From Serratia marcescens (GTDB lineage: Bacteria > Pseudomonadota > Gammaproteobacteria > Enterobacterales > Enterobacteriaceae), in NCBI RefSeq assembly GCF_006715005.1, contig NZ_VFMJ01000001.1, positions 806,001-870,000 on the forward strand: a stretch of 64,000 nt of DNA. Reading direction: 5' to 3'. Below are positions 8,575-18,425 of the stretch, piece by piece. Position 1 is the first letter of the stretch; each line of letters begins with the position of its first letter. Below the pieces are notes generated by a model. The model was not told the origin of the DNA. It saw only the letters and a list, made by a program, of their open reading frames with translations, and did not search any database. The position numbers and the translations under genes were made by a program.

Positions 8575-8850
8575 TGTGATTTGCCCTCGGTATTGTTCTG
8601 GTTGTGAAATCCCGCTGGATGCGGTTGCAGGATTGTTAAAACAACAACCTTTCATTTACCTTTCAGCGGCCGGAAAAGTTTCCAGTCTGTGATTGGGGTC
8701 GCTTGTCGCCAGCGAATCACGGGTGCGCTACCATAGAAAGGAAGAGAAGAACAGGGGGCAAAACCGGCAAAAATCCTGCGTAATATCAGGTTTGCGGTTC
8801 TGCTTTCGCGATAAAATCATGAGCAATGAAATGAATAGAGACGCAGCAAT

Positions 8851-9180
8851 ATGTTTTCGTTAGGGAAATTGTTTGGTGGCAGGGACAGCGCCAAAGTGTG
8901 CGCGATTAAACGGCTGCCAAAGGTCTATGCAGAGATGACCGGTGAAACCGGGCAGTGCCGTTTAAAGCGGCTGCGTGCCGATATTGGCGTGTTTGAGCTG
9001 CATTTCGTTAACGCCGACGGTGAAAAGTATGCTTGCCAGATGACCGCCTGCGTGACCGGCATCGATCTGATGTTTGCCGCCAACAATCGCTCCGTGCTGG
9101 TTTCTTCGCCGTTTACCGCCGACCAGCTGCGCCCGGTGCTGGACATTGCCGTTGCCGATAGCCCCATTCCGCTGATCTGA
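8851..9180 (+). CDS. Small protein of unknown function
   Basis: A 109-residue soluble protein without signal peptide or membrane helix. I do not recognise a family. It contains two short hydrophobic beta-like stretches (about residues 45-50 and 65-85) and two cysteines near residues 60 and 66. It lies alone between the divergent tctCBA and tctDE genes, in the same direction as tctDE but 167 bases away. Its ribosome binding site is weak, so the start could be shifted. Codon use resembles the neighbours, which supports a real gene. Confidence 0.6.
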   Translation: MFSLGKLFGGRDSAKVCAIKRLPKVYAEMTGETGQCRLKRLRADIGVFELHFVNADGEKYACQMTACVTGIDLMFAANNRSVLVSSPFTADQLRPVLDIAVADSPIPLI

Positions 9181-9347
9181 TACCGTCCTGCGATCGCGCT
9201 CCATACGCATAATTGTGTGCCAGCTCCCAAAACTGGCGGCGCGGCGCTCTTTTATCCCCTTATTTTCCATGCCATTCTCTGTTATCGACCTGTTAACAAG
9301 CGCGCTGTTGGCGCCAGGTTGTTCAGGTAAATCAATGGAATGGAAAC

Positions 9348-10022
9348 ATGCGACTGTTATTGGTTGAAGATCACCCCGAGCTGTCTCACTGGTTGCAAAA
9401 GGCGCTGACCGGCGCCGGCTTTGCCGTCGACGTCGCCCCGGACGGCGTGGCGGCCGATCATCTGTTGCTCAACGAACGCTATGCGCTGGCGGTGTTGGAT
9501 GTGGCGCTGCCACGTTTGAACGGCCTGGATTTGCTGGCGCGCCTGCGCAAGCGCGGGCAGGATCTGCCGGTACTGCTGCTGACGGCGCGCACCGACGTGG
9601 CCGATCGGGTGAAGGGCCTGAATTTGGGGGCGGACGATTACCTCACCAAGCCGTTCGAACTGGACGAGCTGGAAGCGCGCATTCGGGCGCTGCTGCGCCG
9701 CAGCGTCGGCGCCGCGCAGCCGGCGTTGCAGTACGGTGCGTTGACCTATCACGACGAAGGCTATTTCCTGCTGGAGGGCAAGCCGCTGGCGCTGACGCCG
9801 CGCGAGCTGGCGGTGTTGACCGCGTTGATGCACCGGCGCGGCCGCCCGGTGGCCAAGCAGCAGCTGTTTGAGCAGGTGTTTACGCTGTCTGACGAGGCCA
9901 ATCCGGAGAGCATCGAGCTTTACGTACACCGTTTGCGGAAAAAGCTGCAGGGCAGCGACGTGGCAATCATCACGCTGCGCGGTCTGGGTTACAGCCTGGA
10001 GCTGTGCAATGCGGTGGTTTAA
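9348..10022 (+). CDS. tctD: TctD, OmpR-type response regulator
   Basis: The 224-residue protein has a receiver domain (residues 1-115) and a winged-helix DNA-binding domain (about 125-220). The phosphorylation site is Asp51 in AVLDVALPR, with acidic residues at 8-9 and the conserved lysine in YLTKPFELDE. By position next to tctCBA and by family it is the regulator that turns on tricarboxylate uptake when its kinase senses substrate. It overlaps the kinase gene by 14 bases. Confidence 0.9.
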   Translation: MRLLLVEDHPELSHWLQKALTGAGFAVDVAPDGVAADHLLLNERYALAVLDVALPRLNGLDLLARLRKRGQDLPVLLLTARTDVADRVKGLNLGADDYLTKPFELDELEARIRALLRRSVGAAQPALQYGALTYHDEGYFLLEGKPLALTPRELAVLTALMHRRGRPVAKQQLFEQVFTLSDEANPESIELYVHRLRKKLQGSDVAIITLRGLGYSLELCNAVV

Positions 10023-11427
10023 CGCGCCGCGTTCGTTGTTCTATCAACTGCTGCTGTTTTTTGGCCTGCCGCTGGTGGCGTTGGGCGGCATCTCGATCTA
10101 CACCCACTATTTTAGCGCCATGAGCGCCGCTACCCTGGCTTACGATCGCACGCTGCTGGCGTCGGCGCGCACCGTAGCGGAGCGGCTGGTGGTGCGTGAA
10201 GGCAAGTTGGCGGTCGATGTGCCCTATGTGGTGCTCGACAGCTTCGAGCGCAACATGAACGATCAGCTCTATTACGAGGTGATCTCGCCGCAGGGGAAAA
10301 GCATCTCGGGCTATGACGATTTGCCGCCTTTGCCGCCCCATATCCCGCGTTCCACGCTCTACCCGGCGCTGGTGCATTTTTACGATGCGGAATACCTCGG
10401 CAGGCCGATCCGCGTGGCGGCGCTGTTTCAACCGGTCAACGAGTCGGGCGTGAGCGGCATGGCGACCATTCTGGTGGCGGAAACCCTGGAGTCGCGCCGT
10501 TACCTGGCGCGGCAGATGATGATCGCGGCGCTGCTGAGTCAGGGCACGGTGGTGGCGTTAACCCTGATCCTGGCGTTCGCATTGCTCAAGCGGGTGTTGA
10601 AGCCGATGCGTAAGCTCTCCGGCATCATGCTGCGGCGCGATCCGGGCGAGCTGACGCCCTTGCCGCGGGTATTGCCATGGTCGGAGATGCAGCCGCTGCT
10701 GGTGGCGTTCAATCGCTATATCGAACGGCTGCGGCTGATGGTGGCGCGTCAGGAGCGCTTCAGCGCCGACGCTTCGCACCAACTGCGCACGCCGCTGGCG
10801 GTGTTGAAGACTCAGGTTGGGGTAGCGCTGGCCAGTGACCGGCCACAGCAGTGGCGCGAAAGCCTGCAGGCGATGAGCGCGACGCTGGATAATACCGTGG
10901 CGTTGACCGACCGCCTGCTGCATCTTTCACGCCTGAAGGCCAGCGAGCACCAGGCCGATCGTAAGTTGCAACCGGTCAACCTGACGCAGGTGCTGCGCGA
11001 TGCCTGCTTTTCCCGCTTGCCGCAGGCGCGCAGTAAACAGATCGATCTCGGGTTCGAAGGCGAGGCGGCGTGTCAGGTGGCAGGGGAGCCGCTGCTGTTG
11101 GCCGAGCTGTGCGCCAACCTGCTGGACAACGCGCTAAAATACACGCCGCGTCAGGGCGTGGTGACCGCGCGCCTCACTCAGGATAAGGCGGCAGGGGAAG
11201 GCGTGCTGGAGATAGAAGACAGCGGCCCCGGCATCGCCTTGCAGGACAAGGCGCTGGCGCTGCAGCCGTTTCACCGCCTGGACAACGTGGGCGATCAGCC
11301 GGGCGCCGGATTGGGACTGGCGTTGGTGAAAGACATCACCGCGTATCACGGCACCCGCCCGGAGCTGCTGAGCTCCGCCGCGCTGGGCGGCCTGTTGGTG
11401 CGGGTGCGTTTCAGGCTGCTGCCTTAA
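10009..11427 (+). CDS. tctE: TctE, sensor histidine kinase
   Basis: The 472-residue inner-membrane kinase has a first helix at about residues 9-30, a periplasmic sensor region, a second helix near 165-190, then a HAMP-like linker. The phosphoacceptor histidine is His257 in ADASHQLRTPLAVLK. The ATP-binding domain shows N-box LLDNALKYTP and G-box GAGLGLALVKD. The ATG at 10009 overlaps the end of tctD, giving coupled translation; a longer frame upstream only shadows tctD. It should sense external tricarboxylate and phosphorylate TctD. Its last bases overlap the convergent EamA gene. Confidence 0.9.
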   Translation: MRWFNAPRSLFYQLLLFFGLPLVALGGISIYTHYFSAMSAATLAYDRTLLASARTVAERLVVREGKLAVDVPYVVLDSFERNMNDQLYYEVISPQGKSISGYDDLPPLPPHIPRSTLYPALVHFYDAEYLGRPIRVAALFQPVNESGVSGMATILVAETLESRRYLARQMMIAALLSQGTVVALTLILAFALLKRVLKPMRKLSGIMLRRDPGELTPLPRVLPWSEMQPLLVAFNRYIERLRLMVARQERFSADASHQLRTPLAVLKTQVGVALASDRPQQWRESLQAMSATLDNTVALTDRLLHLSRLKASEHQADRKLQPVNLTQVLRDACFSRLPQARSKQIDLGFEGEAACQVAGEPLLLAELCANLLDNALKYTPRQGVVTARLTQDKAAGEGVLEIEDSGPGIALQDKALALQPFHRLDNVGDQPGAGLGLALVKDITAYHGTRPELLSSAALGGLLVRVRFRLLP

Positions 11428-12344
11428 GCCTGTTCTTTGCAGGACTCTGCGTTGGCCGCCGGGGCTTTGGCTTTACGCGTCAGCGGCGTGCGCAGCCGCT
11501 GCGACAGGATCACGCCCAGCAAGGTGATGCCGCCGCCGATCAGGTGGTAACCGTGCAGCTGTTCATGCAGGAACAGCACGGCGATAGCGGCGGTAAACAC
11601 CGGCGCCAGGTTCATGAAGATCGAGGCGGTGTTGGCACCCAGGCGCATCACGCCCTGGATCCACAGGAACGGGGCGATGATCGAAGCCGGAATGCCGGCG
11701 AACAGCACCAGCGGCAGGTTATGGCCGTTCAATCCGACATCCTCCGCCATCAGGAAATTAGGCAGCAGCAACAGCACGCCGAACAGGATCTGCACATACA
11801 GCGATTGCCAGTTCGGCAGCGCGATGGCCCAGCGTTTGGTCAACACGCCATACAGCGCGTAAGAGGCAGTGGCGAGCAGCATCATCAATTCCCCCTTGCC
11901 AATACCATGCTGCAGCAGCACGCCGGGCTGACCGCCGCTGACCAGCCAGATCAGGCCGCAGAAGGAGAGTATGCTGCCGAGCAGCACGCCGACGGTCGGC
12001 GCAATGCGCAGCAGTACGATGCTGATCAGGATGGTCAGCAGCGGGATCAGCGACACGATGATGCCCATAAACAGCGCGCTGACGCTGTGCGCGGCGTAAT
12101 ACGCCAGGCTTTGGTACAGCACCATGCCCAGCAAACCGAGGATCATCAATTTCCACCAGTTGGCGCGCACCTGCGCCCAGTTGCGCAGCACGCCCGGCAG
12201 CACGAACGGCGTGAGGGCAATCAGCGCCAACAGCCAGCGGTAGAGCGAGATGGCCGCCGGATCGATGGCGGTGGCGGAGAGTTTGCTGACGACGGCGTTA
12301 ATCGACCAAATCAGCACGGCCAACAGTGGGAAGAGCATATTCAT
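11424..12344 (-). CDS. EamA/DMT-family transporter with Fur box at its start
   Basis: The 306-residue product has ten predicted helices in two EamA repeats, consistent with an inner-membrane exporter of a small metabolite. The ATG at 12344 is chosen over a TTG five codons upstream. A near-perfect Fur box covers the start codon and the bases before it, so iron-dependent repression is likely. The gene is divergent from an AraC-type regulator 117 bases away. Some EamA proteins export opine metallophores in other bacteria, but no metallophore synthesis gene is visible here, so the substrate is unknown. Confidence 0.82.
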   Translation of the reverse strand: MNMLFPLLAVLIWSINAVVSKLSATAIDPAAISLYRWLLALIALTPFVLPGVLRNWAQVRANWWKLMILGLLGMVLYQSLAYYAAHSVSALFMGIIVSLIPLLTILISIVLLRIAPTVGVLLGSILSFCGLIWLVSGGQPGVLLQHGIGKGELMMLLATASYALYGVLTKRWAIALPNWQSLYVQILFGVLLLLPNFLMAEDVGLNGHNLPLVLFAGIPASIIAPFLWIQGVMRLGANTASIFMNLAPVFTAAIAVLFLHEQLHGYHLIGGGITLLGVILSQRLRTPLTRKAKAPAANAESCKEQA

Positions 12345-12358
12345 GATAATTATTCTCA
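12344..12358. promoter_or_regulatory. Fur box
   Basis: TGATAATTATTCTCA matches the 7-1-7 Fur consensus TGATAATnATTATCA at 14 of 15 bases. It overlaps the start codon of the minus-strand EamA gene. In iron-replete cells Fur bound here would block expression of the transporter. The match is read directly; binding is inference. Confidence 0.65.
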
Positions 12359-12461
12359 ATAACGTCCAACATGCTGGCTAGTCTACGCGTGTCCGGTTTA
12401 TCATATATAGCGATATCCAGACAAAAATCGGCGTAAACAAGACAAATCACGGGACGAAACC

Positions 12462-13235
12462 ATGCCAGAAATCCGCCATTTCCCTGAGTCGTTGATCCCG
12501 GCGCCCAACCCGGTGCAGTTCCGCTGCGAGGAGTTCAACGCGCGCACCGAATTTCAGCCGCACAGCCACACCTGGGGCCAGTTGATGTGGGTCAAAGCCG
12601 GGGTGATGGTGCTGCGCATCGGCGGGCAGCGCTTTCTGGCGCCGCCGGAGTTCGTGCTGTGGGCGCCGGCCGGCATCGAACACTCCTGTTATAACCAGCG
12701 GCTGGCGCAGTGCCGCATGGTGGACATCACGCCGGCGCTGTGCACCGGCATGCCGGCCGACCCCTGTCTGGTGAGCGTAACGCCGATCTTCCGCGCCATC
12801 GCCGAGGATTTCTATGCGCGCAAGCAGTACATTCCGCAGGCGGAGGAGGATTTGCGTCTGTGTCAGGTGCTGATCGACCAGCTGCGCCTGTCGCCGCGCC
12901 AGCAAACCTATCTGCCGTCGTCGGACGACAAATTTTTGGCGCCGGTGCTGGAAGCGCTGGAGCACTGCCCGGCGGACAACACCTCGCTGGCGGCGTGGGC
13001 GGCTCGGGTCTACACCACCGAGCGCACGCTGTCGCGCCGCTGTCAGCAGGATCTGGGCATGTCGTTCAGCGAATGGCGCCAGCGCCTGCGTTTTCTGCAT
13101 GCCGTGTCGCTGCTCGAGCAGGGCAAGACCGTGCAGGACGTGGCGCTGGACGTCGGCTACAGCTCCGCGTCGGCGTTTATCGTCATGTTCCAGCAGATCG
13201 CCGGCACCACCCCTGAGCGCTTTCGCCGTGCCTGA
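12462..13235 (+). CDS. AraC-family transcription regulator with cupin sensor domain
   Basis: The 257-residue protein has an N-terminal cupin-like ligand domain (about residues 15-100, with the histidine-rich HSHTWGQL turn) and a C-terminal pair of helix-turn-helix motifs from about residue 160. The second is marked by [19 protein letters not shown]. It is divergent from the Fur-box EamA transporter and very likely controls it. The size and layout resemble the YidZ/NimR type of transporter-linked AraC regulators. The inducer is unknown. Confidence 0.85.
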   Translation: MPEIRHFPESLIPAPNPVQFRCEEFNARTEFQPHSHTWGQLMWVKAGVMVLRIGGQRFLAPPEFVLWAPAGIEHSCYNQRLAQCRMVDITPALCTGMPADPCLVSVTPIFRAIAEDFYARKQYIPQAEEDLRLCQVLIDQLRLSPRQQTYLPSSDDKFLAPVLEALEHCPADNTSLAAWAARVYTTERTLSRRCQQDLGMSFSEWRQRLRFLHAVSLLEQGKTVQDVALDVGYSSASAFIVMFQQIAGTTPERFRRA

Positions 13236-13288
13236 TTCAGTGGCACACTATTTCGCAGACAAATAGCCGTAAACCGTCGGAGAACGCA

Positions 13289-14410
13289 GTGAAAATTCTG
13301 GTTGATGAAAATATGCCGTACGCGGCCGAGCTGTTCAGCCGCCTGGGCGACGTGCAGGCGGTGCCGGGCCGCCCGATCCCGCGTGAGGCGCTGGCGGATG
13401 CCGATGCGCTGATGGTGCGTTCGGTCACCAAGGTCAATGAAGCGTTGCTGGCCGGCAGCCGCATCGGCTTTGTCGGTACCGCCACCGCCGGCACCGATCA
13501 CGTCGATGACGCCTGGCTTCAACGGCAGGGCATTGGCTTTTCCGCCGCGCCGGGCTGCAACGCCATTGCGGTGGTCGAGTATGTGTTCTCTGCCTTGATG
13601 CTGCTGGCCGAACGCGATGGCTTCCATCTGCGGGATAAAACCGTCGGCATCATCGGCGTGGGCAACGTCGGTTCCCGCCTGGACGCGCGCCTCAAAGCGC
13701 TGGGTGTGCGCACGCTGCTGTGCGATCCGCCGCGCGCCGATCGCGGCGACGCCGGGGAGTTCTGGCCTTTGGAGAAGCTGGTGGCCGAGGCCGACGTGCT
13801 GACCTTCCATACGCCGTTGAATAAATCCGGCCCATACCATTCGCTGCATCTGGCGGACGCCGAGCTGTTGGCGGCGCTGCCGGACAACCGCATTCTGATC
13901 AACGCCTGCCGCGGGCCGGTGGTGGATAACGCCGCCTTGCTGCAGGCGCTGGAAAAGGGCAAAAAGCTGAGCACGGTGCTGGACGTGTGGGAACCGGAGC
14001 CGGATCTCTCCTTGCCGCTGCTGGCGCGGGTGGATATCGGTACCGCGCACATCGCCGGGTATACGCTGGAAGGCAAGGCGCGCGGCACCACTCAGGTGTT
14101 CGAAGCGTTCAGCCGCCATCTGGGGCAGCCGCAGCAGGTGGCGTTGGCCTCGCTGCTGCCGGTGCCGGAGTTCAGCCAGATTCGCCTCAACGGACCGCTG
14201 GATGAAGCGCGGTTAAAACGATTGATGCACTTGGTGTATGATGTGCGCCGCGATGATGCGCCGCTGCGCAAAGTCGCCGGGCAACCGGGCGAATTCGATC
14301 GCCTGCGCAAGCACTACCAGGAACGCCGCGAGTGGTCTTCGCTGGCCGTGCAATGCGATGACAGTGCCAGCGCCGAGCTGCTCGGCAAACTGGGCTTCAG
14401 CCTGGCGTAG
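13289..14410 (+). CDS. pdxB: PdxB, erythronate-4-phosphate dehydrogenase
   Basis: This 373-residue cytoplasmic enzyme oxidises 4-phosphoerythronate in the DXP-dependent pathway to pyridoxal phosphate. The D-isomer hydroxyacid dehydrogenase fold is clear: NAD-binding [12 protein letters not shown] near residue 120, the conserved [10 protein letters not shown] near 208, and the catalytic [10 protein letters not shown] region near 254. A C-terminal PdxB-specific dimerisation domain follows. Translation starts at GTG with GGAGAA upstream. As in E. coli, usg and truA follow. Confidence 0.96.
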   Translation: MKILVDENMPYAAELFSRLGDVQAVPGRPIPREALADADALMVRSVTKVNEALLAGSRIGFVGTATAGTDHVDDAWLQRQGIGFSAAPGCNAIAVVEYVFSALMLLAERDGFHLRDKTVGIIGVGNVGSRLDARLKALGVRTLLCDPPRADRGDAGEFWPLEKLVAEADVLTFHTPLNKSGPYHSLHLADAELLAALPDNRILINACRGPVVDNAALLQALEKGKKLSTVLDVWEPEPDLSLPLLARVDIGTAHIAGYTLEGKARGTTQVFEAFSRHLGQPQQVALASLLPVPEFSQIRLNGPLDEARLKRLMHLVYDVRRDDAPLRKVAGQPGEFDRLRKHYQERREWSSLAVQCDDSASAELLGKLGFSLA

Positions 14411-14520
14411 CGCGTAAGGTTGTCTTAAGCCAACGTCGCTACAGTGAGCGGCAAAGATTATCGGGCGGTGGCTGCACTGCCCGTCTGCTTTTATGAATGA
14501 AATACTCTGGAGAAAACCCA

Positions 14521-15531
14521 ATGTCTGACGGCTGGAATATCGCGCTGCTCGGCGCCACTGGCGCGGTAGGTGAAGCGTTGCTGGAATTGTTGCAGGAACG
14601 CCAGTTCCCGGTGGGTGAGCTCTATCCTCTGGCAAGCGAACGCAGCGCGGGTGCCAATGTGCGCTTCAACGGCAAGTCTCTTCTGGTGCAAAACGCCGAA
14701 GAGTTCGACTGGTCGCAGGCGCAGCTGGCCTTCTTCGTCGCCGGCAGCGAAGCTTCCGCACGCTATGCCGAAGAGGCCGGCAACATGGGCTGCCTGGTGA
14801 TCGACACCAGCGGCCTGCTCGCCATGGAGCCGGATGTGCCGCTGGTGGTACCGGGCGTTAACCCGCAGGTGCTGGCGGATTACCGCAACCGCAATATCGT
14901 GGCGGTGGCTGACAGCATGGTCAGCCAGCTGCTGACGGCGATCAAACCGCTGACCGAACAGGCGGGGCTGTCGCGCCTGCACGTCACCACGCTGATGTCG
15001 GTATCGTCGCGCGGCAAGGTGGCGGTGGACGACTTGGCCGGCCAGAGCGCGCGTCTGCTGAACGGCATCCCGGCCGAGGAGGGCGTTTTCGGCAAGCAGC
15101 TGGCGTTCAACCTGTTGCCGCTTGTCGCCGACGAGCAGGGCAGCGTGCGCGAAGAACGCCTGATCGTCGATCAGGTGCGCAAGGTGCTGCAGGATGAAGG
15201 GCTGCCGATTTCGGTGAGCTGCGTTCAGTCGCCGGTGTTTTACGGCCACGCGCAGGTGGTGCACCTGGAAGCGCTGCGCCCGCTATCCGCCGAAGAGGCG
15301 CGCAGCGAGCTCGAAGAGGCCGAGGACATTCAGCTGAGCGAAGAGGACGATTACCCGACTCAGGTCACCGAAGCCTCCGGCAGCGATGTGCTCAGCATCG
15401 GGTGTCTGCGTAACGATTACGGCATCCCTGAGCTGCTGCAGTTCTGGACGGTGGCGGACAACGTGCGCTTCGGCGGCGCGCTGATGGCTATCGAAACCGC
15501 CGAGCGTCTGGTGCAGGAGCAGATGTACTGA
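14521..15531 (+). CDS. usg: Usg, aspartate-semialdehyde dehydrogenase-like protein
   Basis: The 336-residue protein has the N-terminal dinucleotide motif [16 protein letters not shown] and the overall ASADH fold. The stretch where true ASADH carries its Asn-Cys active-site pair reads [10 protein letters not shown] near residue 130, so the catalytic cysteine appears to be missing. It is therefore probably not an active dehydrogenase; its role is unknown. The ATG at 14521 has AGGAGA-like sequence upstream (TGGAGAAAA). Its stop codon overlaps the truA start by one base (TGATG). Confidence 0.9.
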   Translation: MSDGWNIALLGATGAVGEALLELLQERQFPVGELYPLASERSAGANVRFNGKSLLVQNAEEFDWSQAQLAFFVAGSEASARYAEEAGNMGCLVIDTSGLLAMEPDVPLVVPGVNPQVLADYRNRNIVAVADSMVSQLLTAIKPLTEQAGLSRLHVTTLMSVSSRGKVAVDDLAGQSARLLNGIPAEEGVFGKQLAFNLLPLVADEQGSVREERLIVDQVRKVLQDEGLPISVSCVQSPVFYGHAQVVHLEALRPLSAEEARSELEEAEDIQLSEEDDYPTQVTEASGSDVLSIGCLRNDYGIPELLQFWTVADNVRFGGALMAIETAERLVQEQMY

Positions 15532-16352
15532 TGTCTGAGGTGGTCTCGCCCGCTCAGCCGACGCTGAAGATCGCGCTGGGCATCGAATATGACGGCAGCC
15601 GGTACTACGGCTGGCAGCGGCAGCAAGAAGTGGCCAGCGTGCAGGAACGCCTGGAGCAGGCGTTGAGCAAGGTGGCGGATGCGCCGATTACCGTGCTGTG
15701 CGCCGGGCGCACCGACGCCGGCGTCCACGCCACCGGGCAGGTGGTGCATTTCGAAACCACCGCGCGCCGCAAGGACGCCGCCTGGACGATGGGGGTGAAC
15801 ACCCATCTGCCGCCGGACATCGCGGTGCGCTGGGTGAGCCCCGTCGCCGACGATTTTCACGCGCGTTTCAGCGCCACCGCGCGCCGTTATCGCTATATTA
15901 TTTTCAACCATCGCTACCGGCCGGCGGTGCTGCAACAGGGGGTGACGCACTTTTATCACCCGCTGGACGCCGAACGCATGCATCGGGCGGCGCAGGCGCT
16001 GCTGGGCGAGAATGACTTCACTTCGTTCCGCGCGGTGCAATGTCAGTCGCGCACCCCGTGGCGCTGCGTAAAACACGTTAAGGTTACGCGCTACGGCGAA
16101 TATATTGTGGTAGATATCAAGGCGAATGCCTTCGTGCATCACATGGTTCGCAACATCGTCGGCAGCCTGATGGAGATCGGCTGCGGCAATCAGGATGAGA
16201 ACTGGATGGCCGAGTTGCTGGCGCTGAAAGATCGCAATCTGGCGGCGGCGACGGCGCGAGCCGAGGGGCTGTATCTGGTTGCCGTGGATTATCCCGACCA
16301 CTTTGGTCTGCCGCGGCCGCCGATGGGGCCGCTGTTTTTGCCCGACGATTAA
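15531..16352 (+). CDS. truA: TruA, tRNA pseudouridine(38-40) synthase
   Basis: The 273-residue enzyme makes pseudouridine at positions 38-40 of the tRNA anticodon arm. The catalytic aspartate is Asp62 in [14 protein letters not shown], and the N-terminal [15 protein letters not shown] is typical. It overlaps usg by one base, so the two are translationally coupled. Length and order match E. coli. Confidence 0.97.
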   Translation: MSEVVSPAQPTLKIALGIEYDGSRYYGWQRQQEVASVQERLEQALSKVADAPITVLCAGRTDAGVHATGQVVHFETTARRKDAAWTMGVNTHLPPDIAVRWVSPVADDFHARFSATARRYRYIIFNHRYRPAVLQQGVTHFYHPLDAERMHRAAQALLGENDFTSFRAVQCQSRTPWRCVKHVKVTRYGEYIVVDIKANAFVHHMVRNIVGSLMEIGCGNQDENWMAELLALKDRNLAAATARAEGLYLVAVDYPDHFGLPRPPMGPLFLPDD

Positions 16353-16430
16353 ACGCCGGCACGCCTGAAAGCGTCGCTCCCTTGTGCTTCTGCCGGGTGA
16401 TTGAAACACCCGGCATCAATGAGAGAATTT

Positions 16431-17093
16431 ATGGACATCATCAAGTTTATTATTGATTTCATTCTGCATATTGATGTGCACCTGGCCGAACTGGTCGCAC
16501 AATACGGCATGTGGGTCTACGCTATTCTGTTCCTGATCCTGTTTTGCGAAACCGGTCTGGTGGTGACGCCGTTCCTGCCGGGGGATTCTTTGCTGTTTGT
16601 CGCCGGTGCGCTGGCGGCGTTGCCGACCAACGATCTGAACGTGCATACCATGGTGGCGTTGATGGTGGTGGCAGCGATCCTCGGCGATGCGGTGAACTAT
16701 ACTATCGGGCGGTTGTTCGGCGAAAAGCTGTTCAGCAACCCGAATTCGAAAATTTTCCGCCGCAGCTATCTGGACAAGACGCACCAGTTCTATGAGAAAC
16801 ACGGTGGGAAAACGATTATTCTGGCGCGATTCGTGCCGATCGTGCGTACTTTTGCGCCGTTCGTCGCCGGTATGGGGCATATGTCCTATCGCCACTTCGC
16901 CGCCTACAACGTGATTGGCGCACTGGTTTGGGTGCTGCTCTTCACTTATGCTGGCTACCTGTTCGGCGATCTGCCGGTGGTGCAGGAGAACCTGAAACTG
17001 CTGATCGTCGGGATCATCATCGTTTCGATTCTGCCGGGTGTGATTGAAATTTGGCGCCACAAGCGCGCGGCTGCCCGCCAGCAAAAACAGTAA
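16431..17093 (+). CDS. dedA: DedA, inner-membrane undecaprenyl-phosphate-type flippase family protein
   Basis: The 220-residue polytopic membrane protein carries the DedA family motifs: [17 protein letters not shown] near residue 45, [10 protein letters not shown] near 85, and [18 protein letters not shown] near 130. DedA proteins are linked to undecaprenyl-phosphate recycling and membrane potential. The ATG at 16431 has GAGAGA upstream and gives an N-terminus matching E. coli DedA; a ten-codon longer frame is not supported. accD follows after 232 bases without a gene. Confidence 0.95.
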   Translation: MDIIKFIIDFILHIDVHLAELVAQYGMWVYAILFLILFCETGLVVTPFLPGDSLLFVAGALAALPTNDLNVHTMVALMVVAAILGDAVNYTIGRLFGEKLFSNPNSKIFRRSYLDKTHQFYEKHGGKTIILARFVPIVRTFAPFVAGMGHMSYRHFAAYNVIGALVWVLLFTYAGYLFGDLPVVQENLKLLIVGIIIVSILPGVIEIWRHKRAAARQQKQ

Positions 17094-17325
17094 AAACATC
17101 GCTTAACCTGTCGGTTCGACCAGTTTTTTGTCCACAGCGTCGGGCCGATATGGTTTAATGAGCGACATTATGGTCTGTTCCTGCGAACAACCCTGAAGCC
17201 GATGCCTCAGTCGCCGCGCTTGCCGCGCCGCGAACGGGCATTTTTTCATTGGGGTGTTTTCGGGGGGATTGTTAAAGCATGAACAGCGGACTGGCGTGTG
17301 CCAGGTTCAAACAGAAAGGTCATCG

Positions 17326-18234
17326 ATGAGCTGGATTGAACGAATTCTTAACAAGAGCAATATCACACAAACCCGTAAGGCGAGCATTCCTGAAGGGGTC
17401 TGGACCAAATGCGACAGCTGCGGCCAGGTTCTCTACCGCGCCGAGCTGGAGCGTAATCTGGAAGTGTGTCCGAAGTGCGACCACCACATGCGTATGGGCG
17501 CGCGCGCGCGTCTGCATACCCTGCTGGACGAAGGCAGCGAAGTGGAGCTGGGCAGCGATCTGGAGCCGAAGGACGTTCTGAAATTCAAGGATTCCAAGCG
17601 CTATAAAGATCGCCTGGTCGCCGCACAGAAAGCGACCGGCGAGAAAGATGCGCTGGTGGTGATGAAGGGCACGCTGTACGGCATGCCGATCGTCGCGGCC
17701 TCCTTCGAATTCGCTTTCATCGGCGGCTCGATGTCTTCCGTGGTCGGCGCACGTTTCGTGCGTGCGGTTGAGCAGGCGCTGGAGGACAACTGTCCGCTGG
17801 TGTGCTTCTCCGCCAGCGGCGGCGCACGCATGCAGGAAGCGCTGATGTCGCTGATGCAGATGGCGAAAACCAGCGCGGCGTTGGCTAAGATGCAGGAGCG
17901 CGGCTTGCCGTACATCTCCGTGCTGACCGATCCGACCATGGGCGGCGTCTCCGCCAGCCTGGCGATGCTGGGCGACATCAACATCGCCGAGCCGAAAGCG
18001 CTGATCGGCTTTGCCGGCCCGCGCGTCATCGAGCAGACCGTGCGCGAGAAATTGCCACCGGGCTTCCAGCGCAGCGAGTTCCTGATCGAAAAAGGCGCGA
18101 TCGACATGATCGTTCGCCGTCCGGAAATGCGCCAGACGTTGGCGAGCATTCTGTCCAAGCTGACCAACCAGCCGCAGCCGCATTTCGATGAGGTCGCGCC
18201 GGTCATTGAGCCGGAGCAGCAGGCCGACGCCTGA
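17326..18234 (+). CDS. accD: AccD, acetyl-CoA carboxylase carboxyltransferase beta subunit
   Basis: The 302-residue subunit, with AccA, transfers carboxyl from biotin to acetyl-CoA to make malonyl-CoA for fatty acid synthesis. An N-terminal zinc ribbon has cysteines at 29, 32, 48 and 51. The carboxyltransferase core contains [16 protein letters not shown] and [18 protein letters not shown]. The ATG at 17326 (MSWIERIL) is the family start; a 24-codon extension upstream is not. The upstream 230 bases carry its promoter region. Confidence 0.97.
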   Translation: MSWIERILNKSNITQTRKASIPEGVWTKCDSCGQVLYRAELERNLEVCPKCDHHMRMGARARLHTLLDEGSEVELGSDLEPKDVLKFKDSKRYKDRLVAAQKATGEKDALVVMKGTLYGMPIVAASFEFAFIGGSMSSVVGARFVRAVEQALEDNCPLVCFSASGGARMQEALMSLMQMAKTSAALAKMQERGLPYISVLTDPTMGGVSASLAMLGDINIAEPKALIGFAGPRVIEQTVREKLPPGFQRSEFLIEKGAIDMIVRRPEMRQTLASILSKLTNQPQPHFDEVAPVIEPEQQADA

Positions 18235-18425
18235 GGCAAAGACAGATCCCGCCCGGGTTCAGCCGCCACTTTGTGGCTAAGTGACGGCTGATGCCCGTTC
18301 CCTGCCAGCCGTAGCCTATCTCGCTGCGGTTTGCAGGCTGGCGGCGGTAACGAAGCGCATCGCCTTTACCGCGGTGAGGGTGGTGCCCTGATGGATTAAT
18401 GAACCCAAGTTCAGTGATGGGACTC
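18235..18425 (+). other. Structured accD-folC intergenic region
   Basis: The 190 bases between accD and folC contain nested inverted repeats, for example CAGCCGCCAC with a GTGGC and CGGCTG partner near 18259-18289, and CCAGCC with GGCTGG near 18305-18342. I see no gene. The repeats could form an mRNA structure that partly ends transcription after accD. Confidence 0.4.

Noticed and set aside
8819..8863. Fifteen-codon frame overlapping the start of the small gene at 8851
   Set aside because: It has no ribosome binding site and no other support; chance frame.
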